Source of the DNA: Candidatus Micrarchaeota archaeon CG1_02_51_15
GTDB lineage: Archaea; Micrarchaeota; Micrarchaeia; Norongarragalinales; UBA8480
Direction: 5' to 3'
Assembly (NCBI GenBank): GCA_001871495.1
Contig: MNVG01000053.1
Span: 1 to 35,899 of the forward strand
DNA: 35,899 bases
This document shows, piece after piece, positions 1 to 6,801 of the stretch (position 1 is its first letter; every line of letters begins with the position of its first letter). The translations under genes were made by a program, and so were the position numbers. The notes under the pieces were generated by a model, which worked only from the letters and a program-made list of their open reading frames with translations, was not told where the DNA came from and searched no databases.

Positions 1-22
1 GCAACTTACTTGGTGGTTTGAA

Positions 23-271
23 TTGAACGTACATCCTGTTGCAGTCGGGTGCGTCGTCAACGGCGGCCGTGTGCTTTTAGTCCATCACAATGCGCTTGGT
101 TTGTGGCTGCCGCCGAGCGGTCGCATCGAAGAAAACGGGGTTCCCGACGATGCGGTCAAGCGCGAACTTCGTGAAGAACTTGGGTTGGATGTCGAGCTCG
201 TGCAGTGGAGCGGCTTGTCCTTGGAAGGCAAGATAGTTCGGCAGTTGGCACAGCCGTTTAGGCTCTTTTGA
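23..271 (+). pseudogene. Nudix hydrolase, apparently C-terminally truncated
   Basis: Nudix-box-like GRIEENGVPDDAVKRELREELGL. The ORF stops early, just upstream of a palindromic structure at 283-354. Confidence 0.65.
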
Positions 272-282
272 GGCAGAACCCT

Positions 283-354
283 ACGGACTTCATTCGTTTT
301 GCCGCTGCAAAACGATGCATCTTTTTGTTTGCGGACAAAAAGCTTGTAGTCCGT
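283..354. repeat. Double-hairpin palindromic element enclosed by an outer stem
   Basis: Outer stem ACGGACT 283-289 / AGTCCGT 348-354. Inner hairpins CGTTTTGC-CGCT-GCAAAACG (295-314) and CTTTTTGT-TTGCGG-ACAAAAAG (321-342), separated by ATGCAT. All stems perfect. Confidence 0.7.
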
Positions 355-380
355 GGATGAATGCCTCATAGAAGGGGTTT

Positions 381-402
381 GTAAGGGGATTTTTCCCCTT
401 AC
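381..402. repeat. Perfect inverted repeat (9-bp stem, 4-nt loop)
   Basis: GTAAGGGGA-TTTT-TCCCCTTAC. Confidence 0.8.
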
Positions 403-451
403 TGGATTGTTTTTGTTTGCTTAGCGGCTACTTTATCGTTGGGTAGCGCGT

Positions 452-472
452 GGCCCGCCCTTCGGGCGGGCC
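452..472. repeat. Perfect inverted repeat (9-bp stem, 3-nt loop)
   Basis: GGCCCGCCC-TTC-GGGCGGGCC. Confidence 0.8.
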
Positions 473-630
473 CTTTGGATGTTCGCGCCACCGGACGTGA
501 TGAGTGTATGAGTAGCGTGAGCTTTGATTTGCAGGGGGGCATGGAAGTGCGTTTGGCGGCGCAAATTTCCATTTTATTTTTACGCCTATGTATCGCGCCA
601 AAGCATTTTCAGACAAAGGGATTAAACAAG

Positions 631-683
631 CTTTTCGCCTGCAGGCGAAAAGATGTCGTACAAACCGCCAGCGAGCGGTTTGT
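631..683. repeat. Double-hairpin palindromic insertion inside tnpA
   Basis: CTTTTCGCCTGCAGGCGAAAAG (631-652, perfect 22-nt palindrome), spacer ATGTCGT, then ACAAACCGC-CAGCGA-GCGGTTTGT (660-683, perfect 9-bp stem). Confidence 0.85.
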
Positions 684-693
684 TCCGAGAGGC

Positions 694-716
694 TTGCGAA
701 CGCGAGGCGTTCGCAA
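694..716. repeat. Perfect inverted repeat within tnpA coding sequence (10-bp stem)
   Basis: TTGCGAACGC-GAG-GCGTTCGCAA. Confidence 0.85.
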
Positions 717-859
717 TCGCAGGGCGTTTGAAGGTGGAGGTCGCTGCTTCAGAGTTCGGTCCGGACCACTGGCACTTGTTTGTTGTGCGCGCGAAAAACT
801 ATTCTGAGGTGGAACTAGCGCGGCGTTTCAAGGGCGCGACAAGCCGCGCCTTGCGGCGG

Positions 860-877
860 GACTTGCTGCAGCAAGTC
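860..877. repeat. Perfect 18-nt palindrome within tnpA coding sequence
   Basis: GACTTGCTGCAGCAAGTC. Confidence 0.8.
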
Positions 878-893
878 AGGAAATACGAGTGGG

Positions 894-911
894 GCGACCA
901 CTTCTGGTCGC
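894..911. repeat. Inverted repeat within tnpA coding sequence (7-bp stem, 4-nt loop)
   Basis: GCGACCA-CTTC-TGGTCGC. Confidence 0.6.
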
Positions 912-1043
912 ACGGCTATTTTTCAGAAACAATAGGACGCGTAACCACTGAAACAATCAAACACTATATCGAAAAAAGCCAAACCAAACACTGGCCACAA
1001 TCCAAACAAACCACACTAACCGCCTACTAAAACAAACCGGACG

Positions 1044-1063
1044 CCTGCCGCTTCAGCGGCAGG
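1044..1063. repeat. Inverted repeat just 3' of tnpA; possible right-end hairpin of the element
   Basis: CCTGCCGCT-TC-AGCGGCAGG, followed by a smaller TTGCC-AAT-GGCAA. Confidence 0.7.
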
Positions 1064-1099
1064 TAGTTCACGTTTGCCAATGGCAAGTATAAAGAAATC

Positions 1100-1561
1100 A
1101 TGGTTGTTCCCAAAGAGTCTTATGGCCTTTGGATAAAAACATCCTCTTCTGTCGATTCTACCCAAGAATTTTTTATAAAAGCCAAAGACTTGTTTGCAGG
1201 CCGGACCGCGTTTGTCGAAGTAGGCGGAAATGCTAAAGCAGATAGGATCGAAGTTAGCTTGAACCTAGGCCCGAATCCGTCAAGGTATCCCAGTGGCGGT
1301 ATCAAATTGGCTTCATTCGGGTTCTTTGGGGTCGAACCGTACGGGGAACGGGTATTAATGTCCCAGCGTTTGCCCGACTCATATTATTTTTCCTATGACG
1401 GAATCAGCACTAACGGAATAACTTACGTCTGGGACGCCAGTTGGGCGGACGGAAGCTATTACGCTGGAAAAACAGGCGAGGGCGAGGATGCAATCAAATC
1501 CTGGCTTTTGTTCTTCAAAGCAGGAAACGTGCCGTATTTCAACGTAACTCTAGTTCCTTGA
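1100..1561 (+). CDS. Hypothetical protein (153 aa)
   Basis: Intact ORF with protein-like composition; no family recognised. Confidence 0.55.
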   Translation: MVVPKESYGLWIKTSSSVDSTQEFFIKAKDLFAGRTAFVEVGGNAKADRIEVSLNLGPNPSRYPSGGIKLASFGFFGVEPYGERVLMSQRLPDSYYFSYDGISTNGITYVWDASWADGSYYAGKTGEGEDAIKSWLLFFKAGNVPYFNVTLVP

Positions 1562-1603
1562 TGGTTAAGAGGCAATACGGCATCAGTGGCGGAAAAGAAG
1601 AAT

Positions 1604-1675
1604 AGCCCCGAGCGGATTCGAACCGCTGTCAGGAGGTTCAGAGCCTCCTATCCTTGACCGCTAGACGACGGGGCT
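1604..1675 (-). tRNA. tRNA-Gln (anticodon CUG)
   Basis: Reverse complement AGCCCCG...GGAGG-CTCTGAA-CCTCC...GCGGTTCGAATCCGC-CGGGGCT. Complete acceptor, anticodon and T arms; anticodon CTG; no intron seen. Confidence 0.93.
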
Positions 1676-1721
1676 TTCTTTCAATGATTGTGCGCGCCTA
1701 AACTTTTATGGCTTTTCTCCG

Positions 1722-2114
1722 CTAGTTTATGGGCGAGGCGGGGAAGTGAAGGAGGTCGTGCATAACTAATAGCGTTGAAAAAAGATCGGTTTTGGTTTTT
1801 AAGTAGTGTTTTGCAAAATTTCTTTGAAAACAGTGCGGCAAACCATAAGCTTCAGGACCAGCGCGTGCACTGCCCCGCGCCTTACTTCCGGTCGTTCGTC
1901 TTCGGGCATTGCGGTTGTCGAAGACGAACGGGCGAGGACGCTTCCGCGCGCGGTCGCCCTCGCGCGCGAATTCATTTTTTGAACGCATAAACCTTTTAGT
2001 TTCCGTAGCGGGGTCGGTTGCTTGCATGACTTTTACAATTGCCGCGAGCCTCTTTGTCTGGTCATGCCTTGCTTCTTTAATGTGCGGGTCTAATTCCGTT
2101 TCGTTGTTTAACAC
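1722..2114 (-). CDS. Hypothetical ORF containing a palindromic segment (possibly decayed)
   Basis: 130-aa ORF; its low-complexity basic middle section coincides with the inverted repeats at 1893-1968. Confidence 0.3.
   Translation of the reverse strand: MLNNETELDPHIKEARHDQTKRLAAIVKVMQATDPATETKRFMRSKNEFAREGDRARKRPRPFVFDNRNARRRTTGSKARGSARAGPEAYGLPHCFQRNFAKHYLKTKTDLFSTLLVMHDLLHFPASPIN
1893..1968. repeat. Two tandem inverted repeats (12-bp and 8-bp stems)
   Basis: CGTTCGTCTTCG (1893-1904) / CGAAGACGAACG (1919-1930), then CGCGCGCG (1945-1952) / CGCGCGCG (1961-1968). Confidence 0.75.
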
Positions 2115-2161
2115 TTTGCCAAGCTCGTTTTAATTTTCTTGCCCAGCCGGAGTCGTTTGTC

Positions 2162-2587
2162 TTAAGCGAAAGTGGCTTCAAGCAGGAATCGCAATCCGGA
2201 TATTTCCCGCGAGTTTACTGCAAGGGCTAGTGCCTCTTCCTGTGGCGCGTCTAGTCCGTAAAGGAAGTGCGCGAGGGAGCTTACGCGGCGGTCGGCGTGT
2301 TCGAAAAAGTTGCGGAGTTTGTCGTAGGGCGCGTACCATGCGCTTCCGAAATCTGCTCCGTTTTCTTCCGCGCGTCCTCTAACGCGCAGGGCTTTTAGGA
2401 AATGGGGAGAGTGCGTTTGACGCACGGTCAACGCCATTGCCGCCGTCCGGCGTTCTTCAACGTGTTTGCTGTCAAGTCCTTTGCTAACAAATTGGTGTTC
2501 GGGGTCGAACGCTAGCGCAAAGCGTGCGGTTTCGGCATCCCTTGCTTTTTCTAGGAGGCGATTATTGTTGTGGGGGGTCTTCAGCAA
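2162..2587 (-). CDS. Hypothetical protein (141 aa)
   Basis: Intact ORF, helical-looking; no family recognised. Confidence 0.45.
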   Translation of the reverse strand: MLKTPHNNNRLLEKARDAETARFALAFDPEHQFVSKGLDSKHVEERRTAAMALTVRQTHSPHFLKALRVRGRAEENGADFGSAWYAPYDKLRNFFEHADRRVSSLAHFLYGLDAPQEEALALAVNSREISGLRFLLEATFA

Positions 2588-2718
2588 GTATTTTTGCTGG
2601 AATTCTTATTCTCCAATCAGGGTGGTTCGAAAGCATCATCAGCGGATCGTGCGGTAGAACGCGTTTTTTTTTCTTTTCTGTAGGGTCTTTTTACTATTTT
2701 ATCGCTCGTGTCAGATTC

Positions 2719-3183
2719 TTATTTTGATGCGTTTGCCCAAATAAACAATACTACTCCTGCGTCGACGAACCATAGCAGTGCGTGGATTATTTCCAGTGCA
2801 ATTGGTCCGAAAACGGTTCCGGTTGTTAAAGTAAGCAGTAGGCGCAGGATGTTGAAAGCAAGCAGGAACGGCGCGAATATTGCAAGCGTGCGTAGTCGTT
2901 TCTCTTCTTTCAGCGGAGTTGACCATAATAGGGCGGAAAGCATTATTATCGAGACGAGGCCCGTGCAGTCGGCTGCTATTTTAAACGCTGTTCCGTCTAC
3001 GCTAAGCAGAGTGCCTTGCAACGCGGTTTGGTAGCCGAGGCTATTAAGCAGGGTTTGTTCGGCGGTTGCGACTGCTTGTGCGACTGCAGTCAAGTCGATC
3101 AAGTGTATTAAGGCGAAGGGGAGGAAGAATAGGGGAATGAATCTCGCGAGGAATGCCTTGCCTTCGTTGGCTTCGGTTTTCAT
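2719..3183 (-). CDS. Archaeosortase/exosortase family membrane protease
   Basis: Multi-TM protein with the Cys/Arg/His triad pattern: DCTGLVSII, FNILRLLLTL, IIHALLWFVDAG. Confidence 0.8.
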   Translation of the reverse strand: MKTEANEGKAFLARFIPLFFLPFALIHLIDLTAVAQAVATAEQTLLNSLGYQTALQGTLLSVDGTAFKIAADCTGLVSIIMLSALLWSTPLKEEKRLRTLAIFAPFLLAFNILRLLLTLTTGTVFGPIALEIIHALLWFVDAGVVLFIWANASK

Positions 3184-3184
3184 C

Positions 3185-3715
3185 TTACCACGGGACTGAC
3201 TTTAGTTTCAGCCGGTGTGCAATTACGTTGAATAATATGTGAAGTACGAACGTGAGTACTGCCAGGAATACGAGGCCAGGTATTCCTGCTTGGGTTGGGA
3301 AGTACGGTGCGGCAAACGCGAGTGCAAAAAAGAGGAAGGTCAGTTGGTCGAGTAGCAGCGAGGGCTGGCCGCGTTCCATTCCTGTCCTTCTTTTGAAGAA
3401 GCTTCCTGCCAAGTCTCCGCATAACGCGCCTGCTGCAAGCAGGCCGCCTGTCAATAATTTTGTTCCAAATCCAGCTGCTGTTGTTGCGAACAAGTCGGGG
3501 ATTGTCGCTGCGAGCGCTGCTGCTGTTAGTATTCCGCACATTAGTCCGCCTATCAGGCCGTAGAGTGTCTTGCCGTCGCCGAGTATCCGTCTGCCGTCGC
3601 CGAGGCTTTTTCCCGAATCCAGTTTTGGGCCGCCTCCTAGTATTACCGGCATTGCGTTTGCAACGTAGGCGGGCAGAATAAAAAGTATTAGTTCCAAAAC
3701 AATTTGTAAATCCAT
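3185..3715 (-). CDS. carS: CDP-archaeol synthase (CarS, DUF46)
   Basis: Polytopic protein with NAMPVILGGGPKLDSGKSLGDGRRILGDGKTLYGLIGG signature. Confidence 0.9.
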   Translation of the reverse strand: MDLQIVLELILFILPAYVANAMPVILGGGPKLDSGKSLGDGRRILGDGKTLYGLIGGLMCGILTAAALAATIPDLFATTAAGFGTKLLTGGLLAAGALCGDLAGSFFKRRTGMERGQPSLLLDQLTFLFFALAFAAPYFPTQAGIPGLVFLAVLTFVLHILFNVIAHRLKLKSVPW

Positions 3716-3788
3716 TGCGCTAAAAGATAGCACTAGGGTTTTTATTAAACTCGCGCAAAACAATTTGCGTATTGGAGGTTGCTTTTAA

Positions 3789-3947
3789 ATGACAGTAATT
3801 GGAGACGATTTGATTCGCCATTGCCCTGAATGTTATTCCGTAGAAGGGTATTCGATTCCGCTTGTCCAGCGGAGCGGAAAACTGGTTTGTTCTAGGAATT
3901 CGTTGCACTGCTATTGCATAAAAGCGGGATTGCTTGAACGGACTTGA
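3789..3947 (+). CDS. Small zinc-ribbon-like protein (52 aa)
   Basis: ATG ORF MTVIGDDLIRHCPECYSVEGYSIPLVQRSGKLVCSRNSLHCYCIKAGLLERT with Cys pairs. Not in the supplied ORF track; overlaps the next ORF start. Confidence 0.55.
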   Translation: MTVIGDDLIRHCPECYSVEGYSIPLVQRSGKLVCSRNSLHCYCIKAGLLERT

Positions 3948-4476
3948 GTTGATTTACTTGACTGAAAAACCTTCGCAGAAAGACGTTGAAAAGCTAATTG
4001 AAGAGTCCACTAAAGTAGGCGCGGTGTTGGCTAACTTTTACTTCGATGCCCAAGGCCGCGACCGCGAGTCGCTCCAGAATTCTTTGGTTGACTTTGTTGC
4101 AAGGATTGCCAAAGAAAGGGGCGTGCTTTACTGTACGGGTGAAATAGAGAAGGCAATAGAGTCAGAGGGAATGTTTTCGTCTTACGGTGAAGTCCGCATT
4201 CTTGCAAAGTCTTTTGCTGACTTGCACAACGTTGCATTGGCTTACGGGCCTATTTCGGTTGAAGTGCTCAAGCCCCGTGAAATAAAGCTTAATCTTGACG
4301 AAGTGCACTCCGTTCTTTTGGACGCTTCGCAGTCCAGCCAGGATTTCGTGAAGTACATTACGGAAAAGACGATGAACCTTGAAGATCGTGCCAAGTACGA
4401 CGAACAATTGCGTCGCAGGGCCGAGTTGGGAAAGGCTTTGAGGGAAAAACGCGATCCTGCAAAGCAACTGCCTTAA
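3934..4476 (+). CDS. Conserved-looking hypothetical protein (180 aa)
   Basis: TTG-start ORF overlapping the upstream small zinc-ribbon ORF; no family recognised. Confidence 0.6.
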   Translation: MNGLELIYLTEKPSQKDVEKLIEESTKVGAVLANFYFDAQGRDRESLQNSLVDFVARIAKERGVLYCTGEIEKAIESEGMFSSYGEVRILAKSFADLHNVALAYGPISVEVLKPREIKLNLDEVHSVLLDASQSSQDFVKYITEKTMNLEDRAKYDEQLRRRAELGKALREKRDPAKQLP

Positions 4477-4482
4477 TCTGTG

Positions 4483-5448
4483 TTAAAGCAACGCGGTTGC
4501 AAGCAAAGGCAGCACTAATGTTGCTTCTGCTTCGACAAACGCGCTGTTGCGCTTGTCTTTCAACTTGTTCCAGCTTACTGCTTCGGTTGGCCTTGCGCCT
4601 GAGAGCGACCCATCATATTGCGTTCCGGTTCCCACGTAGATCGCGTAATCCAATCCATTGCGCAGTATTGCTGCGCCAATAAGGTGGTGCTTTGCGATTC
4701 CACCGCCTATTGTAAGTCCGGCCGTGTTTTTGGCTTCGAGAATCATTTTATAGAATGAAGCAAGGTCGCCTGCCTGGTCGACTACCAACGGTTTTTTCCG
4801 GCCTTGGTTGAAGAAGAACACGTGGTCGCCTATTGCTCCGTCTACGAAACCGGGGCAGTATATGGGGACATTGTGTTTGTTTGCCTGGAAGAGGAAGGAG
4901 TTTTCGTCCTTGATTCGGGTGCCGACTTTTTTGCAGTACTCGGAAGGAACCAATTGCCCGTCGTTTTCTTCATAGACTTCTTGGAGAATTGCGTTGTCTT
5001 GTTGTTCGAGCCAAGCGTAGGACTCGTCGGGAACGAATACGTTGCCTATCCTGTTTAGCCCTTGTTTTTTGACTTCAGTGTCGTCCGCGTCGAAGTCGCC
5101 TATTAAAAACGGCGCGTGCGTCTTCATGAAGTCTTCTTCAATTGCGCCTGTGCTCGTGATTATGGCTGCAAATGCATTGCGGGAAGTGAGTTGTGCAATG
5201 ATTTCCCGCAGGCCGCAGGAGATTATGTTGGACGTCATTGAAAGGAAAAGCGGAATTCGTTTGTTTCTTACTTCGCTTAGTAGGCAATGGGCCCGGCCCA
5301 GTTGGGTTGCCTGAAAGCCCAGTGACGAATAGAGGGAGGGTAATTCGGCTATAGTAAGGTCGTTCCGTATCGGGAAGCCCTGCGTTTCCTCGGAAAAAGC
5401 CCGTTTTTCCGTGCGTTTTCTCTTGAACGAAACGTTTTCGAAAGACAT
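4483..5448 (-). CDS. dys: Deoxyhypusine synthase
   Basis: NIISCGLREIIAQL, STGAIEEDFMK, TIGGGIAKHHLIGA, YVGTGTQYDGSLSGARPTEAVSWNK. Confidence 0.95.
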   Translation of the reverse strand: MSFENVSFKRKRTEKRAFSEETQGFPIRNDLTIAELPSLYSSLGFQATQLGRAHCLLSEVRNKRIPLFLSMTSNIISCGLREIIAQLTSRNAFAAIITSTGAIEEDFMKTHAPFLIGDFDADDTEVKKQGLNRIGNVFVPDESYAWLEQQDNAILQEVYEENDGQLVPSEYCKKVGTRIKDENSFLFQANKHNVPIYCPGFVDGAIGDHVFFFNQGRKKPLVVDQAGDLASFYKMILEAKNTAGLTIGGGIAKHHLIGAAILRNGLDYAIYVGTGTQYDGSLSGARPTEAVSWNKLKDKRNSAFVEAEATLVLPLLATALL

Positions 5449-5461
5449 TCAAAACACCTTC

Positions 5462-6619
5462 TTATGGTTGCACCCATTCTATTTCGTAGTACTCGTACTT
5501 GGATTTAGGCAGTTCTATTCTTTTTACGCGGTAGTCGGTCACTGCAGTCTCGCGGTCGCATATGCTTAGTATAAGGTCTAATCCCAACTGCCGTGCCTTC
5601 AATAGTGCCTGCGCCAACTCTGCTCCGCCGATTTCCTCTTCCTCAGACAACGCCAGCATCACGTACTTTGGACTGTCGGCTTTCGGGGTTTCGATTTCGC
5701 CTTTCTTGCGGTGGTAAAGCAGGAAGTCGAGTTCGGCTGCTGCTTCCTTCTTGACGCCGGGGATTGCAAGAATGAACGTTTTTTTAACTCCGTGTGCCAC
5801 GCGGATGGCGCGCGCCCATTCGCTTATCAGCATTTTAGCCTCGCGCGGGAAAACGTGTATGACGTGCTTGGAGTGCATCCATTCTTCCTGACCTAAAATT
5901 GGTTTGGCGCTCGGAAAATAGAGCCTGAAATGCGTGCCGAACTTGAAGCCCGTTTTCAAGACAAAGCCCCGCAGCCGCAGGTCTTCGTAAACGTCGTAGA
6001 GCGCCTTGAAGTCCGCGCGTCGTTTCGTTGCTTCTTTGAGCAACCTCGTTTCTTTTACGTTGAGCTTCAGTCCGCCGTGCCTCAAGAGGAACAAGGTCTC
6101 GTAAGCGTCGAGCTTCAACAACCGCCCGTGCTTTTTGGCCTTGTAAGTCCCCCATTGGCCGAACCAATTTTCTTCGTAAAGAGTTTTTGCCTTATCTTCG
6201 TCCAAGATGCTCATCATGTCGTCGCCGAAATAAACGGCCTTGAACGCAGCTGCCGGGCAAGCGAAATCGGTAGTAGGATATTTTATTACCGGGCTCCTTC
6301 CGTAAGGACCTGTTGCTTCCGTGATTGGTCGGGCAATCAACCCGCGGTCGCGCCAGTCGCGGTAACAAAAATAACGCGCCAAAAACTTAGGGCAGTCCTT
6401 AAAACCCGTGGTTGCCTGGTTGAATGAAATGCCGCGGCCTTTACGGACGCACTCTGCGTTCCTAACGTCAAGCAAATAAAGCGCCTCTTCAGGCTTGAGT
6501 TCCAAAACAGTCTTCTTACCTTGGAAGTCGCTACCGAAAAAACCGCGGTCAAGCGCCTGCACCGAAATAAGGTCGCGCACCAAAAACCTTCCGTCTTCAA
6601 ATTCGAATTGAACTCCCAA
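5462..6619 (-). CDS. endA: tRNA-splicing endonuclease, long single-polypeptide form (385 aa)
   Basis: Catalytic motif DLRLRGFVLKTGFKFGTHFRLY, then HSKHVIHVFP and AIRVAHGVKKTFILAI, with extra N- and C-terminal domains. Confidence 0.9.
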   Translation of the reverse strand: MGVQFEFEDGRFLVRDLISVQALDRGFFGSDFQGKKTVLELKPEEALYLLDVRNAECVRKGRGISFNQATTGFKDCPKFLARYFCYRDWRDRGLIARPITEATGPYGRSPVIKYPTTDFACPAAAFKAVYFGDDMMSILDEDKAKTLYEENWFGQWGTYKAKKHGRLLKLDAYETLFLLRHGGLKLNVKETRLLKEATKRRADFKALYDVYEDLRLRGFVLKTGFKFGTHFRLYFPSAKPILGQEEWMHSKHVIHVFPREAKMLISEWARAIRVAHGVKKTFILAIPGVKKEAAAELDFLLYHRKKGEIETPKADSPKYVMLALSEEEEIGGAELAQALLKARQLGLDLILSICDRETAVTDYRVKRIELPKSKYEYYEIEWVQP

Positions 6620-6801
6620 GCAAATTACCTCCAGCAGCCCGGCCTCAAAAAAGGCGGTGCAACCGACTGAGTTTACAACGTTCCCGTCCCTTCAAAAAAA
6701 CTGCGGAAACAACGTATTGATTATGGCTGCCGCCGTATAAAAACCGCTTCCAACGCCTGCGCGCAACCTCTTAAAACTTGTCGCACAATATTCTGTCTGC
6801 A

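Larger units (their letters stand above)
508..1030 (+). pseudogene. tnpA: IS200/IS605-family Y1 (HUH) transposase TnpA, broken across three frames
   Basis: Frame 1 MSSVSFDLQGGMEVR, then frame 0 FGGANFHFIFTPMYRAKAFSDKGIKQAF, then frame 2 REACEREAFAIAGRLKVEVAASEFGPDHWHLFVV...IKHYIEKSQ. HUH motif is HWH; candidate catalytic Tyr is in KHYIEKSQ. Confidence 0.8.

Noticed and set aside
2370-2425. Two 6-bp stems (GCGCGT/ACGCGC and GTGCGT/ACGCAC) in ORF 2162-2587
   Set aside because: Too short to distinguish from background, and the spacing does not match the double-hairpin family.
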